This document shows, one piece after another, positions 17,379 through 27,015 of a stretch of DNA of 64,000 nt. The stretch comes from Elusimicrobium minutum Pei191. GTDB lineage: Bacteria > Elusimicrobiota > Elusimicrobia > Elusimicrobiales > Elusimicrobiaceae. How positions within the stretch are numbered: the first letter of the stretch is position 1; each line of letters starts with the position of its first letter. The DNA lies in contig NC_010644.1 in the NCBI RefSeq assembly GCF_000020145.1, positions 682,001-746,000 of the forward strand, written 5' to 3'. The notes under the pieces are model-generated. The model was not told the DNA's origin. It saw only the letters and a list, made by a program, of their open reading frames with translations, and made no database searches. The position numbers were made by a program, and so were the translations under genes.

Positions 17379-20300
17379 ATGAAGAAACTTATTAGTTCAA
17401 TTTTAATTTTTACACTTTTTATTACGACTTTGCCTTTGGACGCTTTAGCTCAAGCTAAAAACGAGGCAAAGGCGCTTAAAGATTCTATTTCTTATCCTAA
17501 AACTACAAAATCAACAGTTATCAATCCAATAATAAATTCCAAGAACATAAAGAACTCCGGCTACATGATAAAGAGCGAAAAAGGATTAATAGGTCGAGAG
17601 ATAAGTGAGGAGTTGGGGAAGGTATGGGGGAAGAGTTTTGCTGTGGAGAGTGTGAGGGTTGAGAGGGTATATGAAGAAGAGCGTGTAAAGATAGCGATTG
17701 AGAGCGGGAGTCGTGAGAGGAGGGTATATGAGGTAATGGGAGAGGATTATTATAAAGCGTTGGAGTATTTTGCCGAGCAGGGGGGTGTTAGGTTGGGATA
17801 TGGGAACGATGTAGAAGGAGAGAGTGTAGAGGAGGGAGGTTTATTAAACAGTGCGGACAGGGTATACAGTGCGTATAAGAGGACGTTGCAGAACAGTGAT
17901 TCGAGGAAGGTAGGGAAGGGAGTGATAGAGTTAAGGTATGATTTGATAAGAAAGGATAGCAGGAAGAAGTTGGAGATGGATATAGATGAAGCTACTGGAG
18001 CGATGTTAAAGGTATTGGTGGACATATTGTTGTATTCGAAGAGGGGAATACAGGAAAGGTACGCGCCGTTGGTGACGGAGGTATTGGTAGGGATGAGGCG
18101 ATTAGATTTAGGGGGAAAGACAGCGGGCAGTATGAGGGCATATTATAAAGAGGTATTGGATGTAAAGAAGAGTAAGGGAGTTTGTGAGAGCAGGATTACG
18201 GACGGGTATGTGAGGGGTTTGGGGGAGGCGCAGAAGAGTTGTATAGATATAACGAGTGCGATGACGGGGCTTGGGTTGATAGGAGGAGGGGAGGAGGAGA
18301 TATACAAATTTGGGAAGGAGTATTGGAGTGAGGGGCGGGTATCGTCTGTAATAATGAGCAGGGCGGCGCACGGGTTGATATTAAGCGGAGAAAAGGGGAT
18401 TGTATTGTTAGGAGAATTGATAAGGGAAACGGTAAGGAGCGGGTATCCTAGGAACGCGGTGAAGTGGGCGTGGGACAAATTTGGGGCTGTATTTACGCCG
18501 TCGGAGTATGTTGACGGGTATTATAATCATGTGAGTAAAAAGGCGTTGTATTTGAATGAAGTGACGAGGCGGTTTGAGTATATAGATGAGGAGAAGGCAA
18601 GGGAGTGGGGTTTTAGTGTTAGAGATATAAAGATGTGTCAGGAGGTAGAGGTAAAGAGGGGAAGTGATGCGTGTTTAATGATGCCAATGAGGAATGTATT
18701 TACGGATATAGGGGAGGATTTGGCGTATTTAGGGGGAGCTGGAGGAAAGCGTGAGATAAGGAAATTATTAAGAGAAGAGCGGAATTTGCATTGGCCGTTT
18801 ATAGTTGGAGTATTGGGTAGTGGGGCGTATGAAGGGGATGGAGGGGCTAACGAGATAAGGAAGGTGATAGCGGGTACGACGTATATGGATGTGACGTCTG
18901 GAACGGACAGGAAGATAAAGGAAGCGGTGGGATTGAAGATAGGAGGGTTTAACGCTGACCAGTTAAAGAGGGCGAGGGAGTATTATAATGAGAAGAGATT
19001 AGCGTATGTATTAGATATAGTTGTGATGATAGCGTTGATAGGAAACCTGGCGAAGAGTATGAGCACGTTTAGGGTACCTAGGAGCGTAGAGAACTGTTGG
19101 AGGAGTTTGAGGGGGGCAGGGAATGCTGGGAAGGAAGTTTCGGTAAGAGGGGTAAGGAGTGTAAAGGTAGCGGAGCAGGCGGCGGCGATGGAGCGTGTAA
19201 ATGCGGTAAAGAAGGTTAGCGGTGGGGTAAAGGGGGGAGTGATAGAATTTGGTTTAGAGGGTGTGGGAGGAGAGTTAAAGGTAGTGAAGGGTCGGATAGG
19301 AGGGAAGTTAAAGATAAGTCCGGTGTTAGAGGGAACGTTGAAGGTAGAGACGAAGGTAAAGGATTTGGGCTTAAGCGTAGGCGGGTCTGGAGGGGGAGGC
19401 ACGTTTAGCGCGAGGCCTGTTGTGGGGAAAGGAATAATAGAGGGAGGGAAGGGAATAAGTTTGGAGAGTAAAGTTACCGGTGCGTTTAGAGTTATGGAGG
19501 GGAATAAAGTAGCGGGTGGAGTGGTGGAGGGTGAAAAGGTTATTGTTGCTGCGAGAGGAACGGGAAGTGGGGTTGGCAGGATTGGCAGAGTGATGGGTAG
19601 GGCGAAGAATAGTTTTGTACATGCGAAGAACAAGGCTGTGGTATACAGTATGATGGTAATGTTGCCAATGGGGAGCATGACGGAGGCTGGAAGCGCGGTA
19701 AAGAATATAAGTAATGTAGGGAAGCAGATAAGCGTGATGGCGGAAGCAGGGGGGGTAGGAGTAAGGACGATAGAGGGTGGAAAGTTAATAAGGGGAGTAA
19801 TCGCGGCTGGCGAGGTAAGCAAAGCAATGAGGAGCGCGGAGGTTGTATCGGGAGTAAGTAAGGGATTGGATAGAGCGGGGAGAATAGGTAAGGCGTCGAA
19901 GTTGGGAGGGATTGGAGCAAAGCGAGTAGGTGATACGGCAAAGTTATTTGGGATAGGAAGTATAATAGGAAGGCCGGCAGAGGCGGAGGGAGGCAGCGGG
20001 CCGTCGTCTGGAACATTGGAGCGGGTATACGCGCAGTTGGTGGGGGTAAGAGCGCCAGTAAGTAAAGAGGTAAGCACGAAGGAGTTTATCAAGCAAGAGT
20101 TGATAAACATGAGCGGGATAGGTTTTGTAGCGATGCTTGCGGAAGAGTTAAAGATAGGAAGGGAGATAAGAAGGGAGTATGGGAAAGAAGGGATAACGGC
20201 GGAGAGCATGAAGAAGCAGTGGGCTGCTGTGGAGATGACGAGGGCAGAGGCGGTGTTGGATAGAGCGGTGGAAGAAGGGAGAGAGCTGACGGATTTAGAG

Positions 20301-23300
20301 AACAGCGCGGTAGCCGGGTATATAAGTAATATACATGTAAACAACCAGGGTTATGTAGAAGGCGAAAAAGGGGAATGGAGTTTGTCAAATACGCCGATAG
20401 CGAAGGCTGCGGATGATTATATAAAAAATAAATATGGGTATGAATATAAGCAAGACGTTGAGAGCTATAAGAGGGTAAACGGGGAAGGAAAAGAAGAGAC
20501 GGTAAGCAGGATAATAAACAAAAGAGTAGAAAAAATAACCCCCGCGCAAGAAGCCTTAGAAGGAACAGCGGCGCATCATGTAACCGGGCAGGTATACTCC
20601 TCAGCAAGACCTGTGGTGGAAGCGGCTGTCAAAGAAAATGCCTTACGCAAAATAAATGCTGCTTTTAATAACAGTGAGATTCCTGTTGCCTTAGCTAAAA
20701 AACTTTCTTTTGCCGTAAACCAGCGTTCCGTTAAAAGTTTTATGTTTTCTGGCCTGCCGTTTTTATCAACAAATATATATGCCAAAATTACGGGCAGTCT
20801 AAATTCTGAAGAAAAAAAGGCTGTAACAAATGCTTTAGATAATGCCTATAAAGACGCTACAACAGAATATTTTGCGAAATATGCTGATTTAAAAGAAATT
20901 GAGATTATTTCTCCCAGCGCTAAACTTTCAGATATAAAATTCAAAAAGATATTAGCTAAAAAAGCATCTGAAAATTTAGAAGTTCTTAATATTTCTTCAT
21001 TAAGCAAAAAAGAATTGCTAAAAGAAATTACATTTATAATTTATACTGAAAGAGAATTTTCAACAGCTTCTAAGTATGATAAATATATAATACGCAATAT
21101 CGCGGCGGAAAATAAAAAAATATCTGAGGAAGCCAATACCCTTGTAGGCGCGGTTTTAAATAATGTAGAAGCGAGGAAAAAAGAACTTAAAAACACCCAA
21201 AAGGATTTAACCGATATCAAAAAAGAGAAACAAAATCTCATGGCGGAAGTCAGAATTAATGAGAACCTTTATTTAGAAAGAACAAAAGAAGCCGACGCAA
21301 AAGAAAATATTATTAAGGGGATGACTAAAGCAGATCCTGCGGATGAGCAATATTTTGCGAAGGAAAAATACCAAGCGACCTTGCGTGAAGAACTGTTCGT
21401 AGCCAAAGACAAGCAACGCGACGCGCAACAAAGAACGGAATATTATCAAAGTTTTATAAAATACCTTTCGGCCAGAGAAAATTACCTTAAAGAGAAAGTA
21501 AATTTAATGAAAGGTGGTGATGAGTCAACTGTTGAAAAAATGCAAGCAGCGGCAGAAGAAGTGTATTTTTCGGCGCTTAGTCTTGAACATATTGCGGCGA
21601 ACATTCTGAAAACTAATAAAAGCATTTTGAAAGAAACAATGAAGCCTACGGAAAACGAAGTGGCGCACGATCTTGACATTTACGCTATACAAAAAAACCG
21701 CGCAAATGAAAGATTGGCAAAGGTTAAGATATGGTCTATTTGGACAAAAACGGTAGAAGCGTTAAAGGATAATACCAATGCGGAGTTTAACTTTTTAGAA
21801 ATATTAACCGGTTATAATAAAGGTATACACAATATTGATAATCTTAAGGTTGCAGCAGAAAGCCTTAAAACCGTAAACGCCGATTCAAGAAAAGTCATTT
21901 TACAACAGGGTATTGAAATAGTTAAACCTTATGTTGACGGGCGCTATGCTATAGCTCAGGATGCGAAATGGTTAAAACACCGAATTTCCGGGAAATTAAT
22001 AAACGCTACAAATTGGGTAATATTCAAAGCTTTCGGCGTGCCTAATTATTTATATAGAAGCCTTCTTAAAACAAATATTAAAAATGTTATCAATAAGCTT
22101 AATATTACTTCCGCAAATAAAGAAAAAATCATTTCAGCCTCCAACAATTTTATTGCAGCTGAAAATTATACCCCCAGCATAAAAATGGGTAAAGTTTCTG
22201 CCGTGGAGTTTGACATTGCTTACGGTATGGAAAATATTGTACCTGTGGGTTTTGATTTACCGGCGGCTCTTTCAAAAGTAAGGGTTGAAGCGTATAAAGA
22301 CGCGGAGGAAGAATATAAACAAAACGCGCCGGCAAAGAGCTTTATAGCTCAAAAAATAAGTAAATTAAGAGGCGGCAAACCAAATAAAAAAGATAATTCT
22401 GTTTATAGCGGAATCATAAACAAAGCTATTTATAAAAGGGTTAACAGTTTAGATCTTACCCGTGAACAAAAACTTATTGTTCTTAACAGAATTATGTCTG
22501 AAACGGAGGGCTTTGCTTTTGAAGCGCCCAAAGTAGATGCAAAAGTTGTTAAAAAACTGTTTGGCGGTTACAAAAAGTTGGCTAAAGGTCCCGAATTGAC
22601 CAAAACAGGATTTCATATCACGGACAAAATAGGAGATGTTCCTTTTAAAGGCGTTACCTTTTACTTAGATAACAGGTTAAATGTTAAATCAGATCTGTAT
22701 TGGACATTAACGAAAGATAAATATATTTTGTACAAAAAAGATGCAGGCAGAGAGGATGCGTTAACCGGTTGGTATATGGAGATGTCATCTAAAGATATAT
22801 CCAGTTTAGCCGTTGCGTCAAAAGATAAGTATGATAACTTTGTTTTTAAACTGGTTAATATAAGTTCGTATAATTTTTGGAAGACGCTTGTCAAAAATAA
22901 TGATATTACAAGTGATAAAACGCCAAAATACCCTGTATTTATAAGGACCAAAAATAATGATGTCGCTACAAATTTTGTTGTGGAAGATGACGGTTTTAAA
23001 ATGGAAGAGGGCGATAGCGTTATTTTTGACGGCAGTTCTGTGATTTTAAAGAAACAAAGAGGAACTGAATCTTTGTTAGATTCAGCTCAGTTAAGGCTGC
23101 CTAAAAATAAATTTAACGAGTTTTTAAACCTTGTCAAATCCATTAATGGTGATGCGGAATTGTTAAAATTAGACGTTACTGTTCGCTTAAACAGGGATAA
23201 ACTTAACGGATTATATTGGGGTTCAATGACAAGTTTCAGTTCAGTTGTCAGGAATCTTTTGGGTGTTCTCAAAAGCGTTATGGGGCTTACTCAGTTAGGG

Positions 23301-24971
23301 ACACAGGCTTTTGCTGTAATGGCGTATGTTCCTAATATTTTTGGCAATTATTTTAAAAAAATGTCTGAGGCATTGGGCAACGATAAGGTATTAAAAGCCG
23401 GGTTGTGGATAACAACTTTCACGTTGTTAGCATTATTGGGAGTCAGCTTCACAAATCTTTTAACTGAAAAATATAAGGATATTGGTATGGGGTTAGTGTT
23501 GGTAGGCTCGCTTTTCCTGGGTTTAGGTTCAGCGTTGCAGCAGCATACCACTAAAGATTTGCTTGCCAAGCATTCTCTTACAAATGAACACAACTCTTCC
23601 AACAATGCACAGTGGCAATTATACAAACAGTATGGAAGTATGTTGGTTACTTTAACATTCCCTATCATAAAAATGGTTTTCTCTATGGTTTTTAATAAGG
23701 ATATTACAAAGGACCCCGGCGTTACTTCTTTAAACGTAATATACGGCGTTACGCTTGTGGCCGCAATTATAGCTCTTTTCAAAGTTTACCATGCCGGCTA
23801 TAAAGACGGTATTAAAAAAACTGAACAAACCGTTTTGGGTTATGTATACAACAGTATTAAACAGTCTCTTTCAGTGGATAATATTAAACGCGTAACTAAT
23901 AATTTTATTTTAAAATTGAAAAGAAAACAGACCCCCGATAAAAAACTTTTGGACAAAAACGGCAATAATACTGTCAGCATTAAGGAATTAAAAGGGGAAT
24001 TAAAACGTCTTAATCTTTTAAATACGCTGAAAAGAAATGTTTGGTCAACTACTCTGTCGATTGCGGGGCAGCAGTCTATGGACGCTATATTTTTACTTCT
24101 TGTAACGTCAAAATACGTGGCACATGGCGATAGCTTCGGCCTGGTTATCACATTTTTTGCCACAATGGTTCCCGCTATTATAGCAAGGAAAGTCGCCTCA
24201 CACTTAGTGAAAAAGAAGATTGTAAGTGATGACGAAGTTTTGGCTGTATCAGGCCCGCTTGGTCTTATAGGTATATTAGGTTTTATTCTCACTTATAATG
24301 ATTTTCTTCTAGGGGGCGTACATCCTTTAATTGGTGCGGCGTTTGTCTCTTTGGCGACGTTAGGTCTTGCAAACTATCAATCCCAAGCTATCGGTGTTCT
24401 TGAAAAAACCATTTATACAGCTGTTGATGAAGAGATCAGCGCAGTTAAATCCGGCGAGGAAATTGAAGGCGATATGGTCCAATATTATAAGGATGCGCCA
24501 AATGCCAAAAAACTTTACAGCCCTTATATTTCCGCCCTTTTTAATAAACAAATGTTTTGGGTTGGTATAGGCAGCTTTTTGGTTGCAGGATTCGGTACGC
24601 TTATGTTTTTGACGCATATGTATGGCATGGGATTTGAAAGTGAATTTGAATTAAATGCCCAAATAAAGGCTGTTATAAACGCCAAAACTCAGTTGATCTC
24701 AGCCTGGGGTTCATTCCTTTTGGTTCTTATTCCTATTTTTATGCAGTATAAATATTTATTGAGCGTTATTTCAAATATAAAAGCTTCAAGAGGTTACCAG
24801 GGCCCGTTAAGCCAGGAGTTTGAGGTAAGCAGACGTGAAATAAACGCCGTACGCAGGACTAATTTAGATACTCGTAATCCTAAAGACTGGGTTGAAGGGA
24901 ATATTATAAAGCAAAATAAAAACGATGCTGATAATATAGAAGGTTTTGAGCATATGTATTCCAACCCTTAA
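17379..24971 (+). CDS. Giant exported/membrane protein 1 with shared 998-codon module
   Basis: A 2530-residue protein. A signal peptide is cleaved near DALAQ (about residue 25). Residues about 68-1064 are the module shared apparently unchanged with giant gene 2; it has two hydrophobic segments near 540-560 and 750-770. Beyond the module the codon use returns to normal. A coiled coil (about 1245-1385) and charged linker regions follow. From about 1945 to 2465 comes a polytopic segment of roughly twelve hydrophobic helices that resembles a degenerate MFS transporter. Its second half (for example FATMVPAIIARKVASHLVKK) aligns by eye with giant 2 (MLVNYMPAILVRTKIKQLIQ). No protease domain is present. 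Neither half matches a family I can name with confidence. A roughly 500-bp structured leader precedes it. Confidence 0.88.
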   Translation: MKKLISSILIFTLFITTLPLDALAQAKNEAKALKDSISYPKTTKSTVINPIINSKNIKNSGYMIKSEKGLIGREISEELGKVWGKSFAVESVRVERVYEEERVKIAIESGSRERRVYEVMGEDYYKALEYFAEQGGVRLGYGNDVEGESVEEGGLLNSADRVYSAYKRTLQNSDSRKVGKGVIELRYDLIRKDSRKKLEMDIDEATGAMLKVLVDILLYSKRGIQERYAPLVTEVLVGMRRLDLGGKTAGSMRAYYKEVLDVKKSKGVCESRITDGYVRGLGEAQKSCIDITSAMTGLGLIGGGEEEIYKFGKEYWSEGRVSSVIMSRAAHGLILSGEKGIVLLGELIRETVRSGYPRNAVKWAWDKFGAVFTPSEYVDGYYNHVSKKALYLNEVTRRFEYIDEEKAREWGFSVRDIKMCQEVEVKRGSDACLMMPMRNVFTDIGEDLAYLGGAGGKREIRKLLREERNLHWPFIVGVLGSGAYEGDGGANEIRKVIAGTTYMDVTSGTDRKIKEAVGLKIGGFNADQLKRAREYYNEKRLAYVLDIVVMIALIGNLAKSMSTFRVPRSVENCWRSLRGAGNAGKEVSVRGVRSVKVAEQAAAMERVNAVKKVSGGVKGGVIEFGLEGVGGELKVVKGRIGGKLKISPVLEGTLKVETKVKDLGLSVGGSGGGGTFSARPVVGKGIIEGGKGISLESKVTGAFRVMEGNKVAGGVVEGEKVIVAARGTGSGVGRIGRVMGRAKNSFVHAKNKAVVYSMMVMLPMGSMTEAGSAVKNISNVGKQISVMAEAGGVGVRTIEGGKLIRGVIAAGEVSKAMRSAEVVSGVSKGLDRAGRIGKASKLGGIGAKRVGDTAKLFGIGSIIGRPAEAEGGSGPSSGTLERVYAQLVGVRAPVSKEVSTKEFIKQELINMSGIGFVAMLAEELKIGREIRREYGKEGITAESMKKQWAAVEMTRAEAVLDRAVEEGRELTDLENSAVAGYISNIHVNNQGYVEGEKGEWSLSNTPIAKAADDYIKNKYGYEYKQDVESYKRVNGEGKEETVSRIINKRVEKITPAQEALEGTAAHHVTGQVYSSARPVVEAAVKENALRKINAAFNNSEIPVALAKKLSFAVNQRSVKSFMFSGLPFLSTNIYAKITGSLNSEEKKAVTNALDNAYKDATTEYFAKYADLKEIEIISPSAKLSDIKFKKILAKKASENLEVLNISSLSKKELLKEITFIIYTEREFSTASKYDKYIIRNIAAENKKISEEANTLVGAVLNNVEARKKELKNTQKDLTDIKKEKQNLMAEVRINENLYLERTKEADAKENIIKGMTKADPADEQYFAKEKYQATLREELFVAKDKQRDAQQRTEYYQSFIKYLSARENYLKEKVNLMKGGDESTVEKMQAAAEEVYFSALSLEHIAANILKTNKSILKETMKPTENEVAHDLDIYAIQKNRANERLAKVKIWSIWTKTVEALKDNTNAEFNFLEILTGYNKGIHNIDNLKVAAESLKTVNADSRKVILQQGIEIVKPYVDGRYAIAQDAKWLKHRISGKLINATNWVIFKAFGVPNYLYRSLLKTNIKNVINKLNITSANKEKIISASNNFIAAENYTPSIKMGKVSAVEFDIAYGMENIVPVGFDLPAALSKVRVEAYKDAEEEYKQNAPAKSFIAQKISKLRGGKPNKKDNSVYSGIINKAIYKRVNSLDLTREQKLIVLNRIMSETEGFAFEAPKVDAKVVKKLFGGYKKLAKGPELTKTGFHITDKIGDVPFKGVTFYLDNRLNVKSDLYWTLTKDKYILYKKDAGREDALTGWYMEMSSKDISSLAVASKDKYDNFVFKLVNISSYNFWKTLVKNNDITSDKTPKYPVFIRTKNNDVATNFVVEDDGFKMEEGDSVIFDGSSVILKKQRGTESLLDSAQLRLPKNKFNEFLNLVKSINGDAELLKLDVTVRLNRDKLNGLYWGSMTSFSSVVRNLLGVLKSVMGLTQLGTQAFAVMAYVPNIFGNYFKKMSEALGNDKVLKAGLWITTFTLLALLGVSFTNLLTEKYKDIGMGLVLVGSLFLGLGSALQQHTTKDLLAKHSLTNEHNSSNNAQWQLYKQYGSMLVTLTFPIIKMVFSMVFNKDITKDPGVTSLNVIYGVTLVAAIIALFKVYHAGYKDGIKKTEQTVLGYVYNSIKQSLSVDNIKRVTNNFILKLKRKQTPDKKLLDKNGNNTVSIKELKGELKRLNLLNTLKRNVWSTTLSIAGQQSMDAIFLLLVTSKYVAHGDSFGLVITFFATMVPAIIARKVASHLVKKKIVSDDEVLAVSGPLGLIGILGFILTYNDFLLGGVHPLIGAAFVSLATLGLANYQSQAIGVLEKTIYTAVDEEISAVKSGEEIEGDMVQYYKDAPNAKKLYSPYISALFNKQMFWVGIGSFLVAGFGTLMFLTHMYGMGFESEFELNAQIKAVINAKTQLISAWGSFLLVLIPIFMQYKYLLSVISNIKASRGYQGPLSQEFEVSRREINAVRRTNLDTRNPKDWVEGNIIKQNKNDADNIEGFEHMYSNP
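17579..20572 (+). repeat. Direct repeat copy 1: 2,994-bp G-rich coding module
   Basis: It matches 45983-48976 at a constant offset of 28,404 bp. Identity is inferred from identical translations in the sense frame and in several antisense frames, plus spot checks of the DNA. Bases 17578 and 20573 are the first mismatches. The sense strand is G-rich and C-poor: 25 G and 3 C in 17701-17760, against 8 G and 12 C in 17461-17520 just outside. Codons such as AGG, GGG, GTA and TTG dominate. There are no terminal inverted repeats, target duplications or transposase. Confidence 0.95.
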
Positions 24972-25093
24972 AATCAAGCGCCACTTCTTTTATGTGCCGC
25001 AATGAAATATTTTTATTTAAATGGCGCGTTAAGCTTGGTTAAGTTGTTGGCTTTTTAAATGAAATATCTTCTAAATATATTTAAGGATATTTA

Positions 25094-25102
25094 TGTTATA
25101 AT
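25094..25102 (+). promoter_or_regulatory. Extended -10 promoter
   Basis: TGT-TATAAT (TG at 25094-25095, hexamer 25097-25102) with no clear -35. It lies about 75 bp before the transporter start. Confidence 0.55.
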
Positions 25103-25164
25103 TTGGTATTAATGGATTTTGCAGTGCGTCGTAGTTGCAGTAAATACTTTTTACAAACAAAAAC

Positions 25165-25170
25165 AGGAGG
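25165..25170 (+). promoter_or_regulatory. Ribosome binding site deciding the transporter start
   Basis: A perfect AGGAGG lies 7 bp before GTG at 25178. The longer open frame from 25103 has no such site, so GTG is preferred. Confidence 0.8.
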
Positions 25171-25177
25171 TTCTTTT

Positions 25178-26620
25178 GTGTTAGATAAAATCAAAAACAT
25201 CTTTAAACCTATGCCAGACGCTGTTGAAATGGTTAAAGATGAAAATGAAATAAAAAAGCAATACAGAAGCATGCGTATTAAAATGTTTTTTTCTATGTAT
25301 TTAGGTTATGTAATGTACTATTTTACAAGAAAAAACCTTTCACCGGTAGCTCATATTTTTAGAGAAGAATCCGGTATAACAATTGCCCAATACGGTTGGA
25401 TAGGCACAATCTCATACTTTACTTACGGTGTAGGTAAATTTTTAAGCGGTATGCTTGCGGATAAATGTAACTTACGCGCTTTTATGGCAACAGGTTTGTT
25501 TGTATCTTCAATAGTAAATCTTTTTTTCGGATATCTTCATAGTTTTTATCTCTTGGCGTTTTTTTGGGGGCTTAGTAATGCCTTCCAGTCAATGGGTTTT
25601 CCTCCCGTAGCAAGGGGTTTGGTAACCTGGTTTTCAGCTAAAGAAAGGGCTACAAAATGGACGCTTTGGTCATCTTCCCATACGGTCGGTACAACAGCTG
25701 TTGCCTGGCTTGCGGGCGGCCTTTTATTTTTAGTGGGCGCTAAGTTTACTCTTCCCGTTTTAGGAATACAGATAGATATGTCGCACTTTATCAGCTGGCG
25801 TTCTGTCTTTTATGTTCCCGGTATACTTGGTCTTTTAACTTCTATTTATTTGTTTAAGACATTAGTTGATAAACCTACATCTATAGGCTTACCTTCGATT
25901 GAGGACTTTACCGGAGTTAAAGCTCCCACAACAGCCCAAAAAGAAGAAATGTCTTATTGGGAAATTCTTAAAAAATACGTTCTTACAAACCCCTATTTAT
26001 GGGCTTTGGCAATAGCTTATGTGTTTATATATTATATACGCTTTGTTACGTTGGACTGGGCCACAATATTTTTAGGCGAAGTTAAAGGTATGGACAAAAA
26101 GGCGTTGCCTTTCTTATATTCAATCATGCCTTTGATAGGCACCTTGGGCGGCATTGCATCAGGCTGGATGGCGGACAGGTTTTTTAACGGACGCTGCGCC
26201 CCGGTAAACATTATTTTCTTGTTTATTTTAATATTTGTAGTTTATGCGTTCTACCTCTATTCCGGCCCTAATCATTTAATGCTTACGGCTGTACTTTTGG
26301 GTGCGGTGGGCTTTTTTGTCGACGGTCCCCAAAATCTTGCCGGCGGGGTTCAGGTTTCCCGTATTACGGTAAAGGAATCAGTCGGCGCGGCTTGCGGATT
26401 TAGCGGTATGTTCGGTTATTTCGGCGCTATGATTTCGGGCAGAGGCGCGGCTTTTATTATCTCACATTACGGCTGGAGCGCGCTTTATATGTCTTGCGCG
26501 GTAGCGGCTTTTGCGGCTATGATATTCGTGGCTATCCCGTGGAATAAAGAAAAAGGCGACGACCATAATAATAAAAAAAATGAAACGGCCCAATGCGAGG
26601 CTGAAAAGAAAGCTGTTTAA
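25178..26620 (+). CDS. OPA-family MFS transporter (GlpT/UhpC-like organophosphate:phosphate antiporter)
   Basis: A 480-residue, twelve-helix protein. N-terminal blocks YYFTRKNLSPV and GVGKFLSGMLADK are those of the organophosphate:phosphate antiporter family, which includes GlpT, UhpT and UhpC. These carry glycerol-3-phosphate or hexose-phosphates inward against phosphate, or sense them. The GTG start at 25178 is chosen because of AGGAGG 7 bp upstream and because upstream residues lack family similarity. A promoter and a strong terminator isolate it as a single gene. The substrate is not readable. It follows giant gene 1, which also ends in a transporter-like region, but is a normal member of its family. 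Confidence 0.9.
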   Translation: MLDKIKNIFKPMPDAVEMVKDENEIKKQYRSMRIKMFFSMYLGYVMYYFTRKNLSPVAHIFREESGITIAQYGWIGTISYFTYGVGKFLSGMLADKCNLRAFMATGLFVSSIVNLFFGYLHSFYLLAFFWGLSNAFQSMGFPPVARGLVTWFSAKERATKWTLWSSSHTVGTTAVAWLAGGLLFLVGAKFTLPVLGIQIDMSHFISWRSVFYVPGILGLLTSIYLFKTLVDKPTSIGLPSIEDFTGVKAPTTAQKEEMSYWEILKKYVLTNPYLWALAIAYVFIYYIRFVTLDWATIFLGEVKGMDKKALPFLYSIMPLIGTLGGIASGWMADRFFNGRCAPVNIIFLFILIFVVYAFYLYSGPNHLMLTAVLLGAVGFFVDGPQNLAGGVQVSRITVKESVGAACGFSGMFGYFGAMISGRGAAFIISHYGWSALYMSCAVAAFAAMIFVAIPWNKEKGDDHNNKKNETAQCEAEKKAV

Positions 26621-26636
26621 TAAAACTGTTTTGAAA

Positions 26637-26670
26637 AACACCCCCGTTTGTTATACGGGGGTGTTTTTTT
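26637..26670 (+). terminator. Intrinsic terminator
   Basis: An 11-bp perfect stem (26637-26647 with 26655-26665), a 7-nt loop and a T-run, 16 bp after the transporter stop. Confidence 0.92.
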
Positions 26671-27015
26671 TGCTATACCCAGGAAAATATTTTGTGTAAA
26701 CCCGAGGAAGAATAAAAGCCCGTTTTGGGATATATAATCCATGCCTTGTTGTGAGGAATCAACTCTTGTTTGTTGCCGCTGCCCAAACGCAAAGTAAAAT
26801 TCTGAAACAAAATAAAACCCGGGCTTTATCCCGGGAATATTTAAATAAATTGCATGCGTTAAAACACAAAAATATTTGGTTCTTTTATTATAATCGCAAT
26901 TTTTTTTACAGGTTTTTGCTTTACAAAAATTGCCGCTTCTTATCTTTATTATAATATATAATATTAATTTTACACTGCTTTTACGCTATACGGCGTATAT
27001 AATTTTGGAGAAAAC
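26671..27015. other. Intergenic region with possible gene remnant on the minus strand
   Basis: Nothing certain is encoded here. On the minus strand 26822-26673 reads as 49 codons without a credible start, ending IFSWV-stop; its composition looks protein-like (for example AWIIYPKTGFYSSSGL), so it may be a gene remnant. A CCCGGG/CCCGGG hairpin (26818-26823 with 26830-26835) is followed on the minus strand by a T-rich tract. The rest is AT-rich, with several TATAAT-like words before the CpXC gene. Confidence 0.35.

Noticed and set aside
18983-20344. A 453-codon open frame on the minus strand inside the module (and its twin at 47387-48748)
   Set aside because: It arises because the C-poor sense strand rarely forms stop codons on the other strand. 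Its product is Pro/Thr/Ser/Leu low complexity and it has no ribosome site; the sense frame is continuous with a signal peptide and known-like domains.
17579-20572. Module as an insertion sequence or intein
   Set aside because: No transposase, terminal inverted repeats or target duplication are seen, and no intein splice-site residues or homing domain. Homology continues outside the right border.
25103-25177. Longer N-terminus of the OPA transporter
   Set aside because: The added 25 residues lack a ribosome site and family similarity, overlap the proposed promoter region, and a perfect AGGAGG precedes GTG at 25178.
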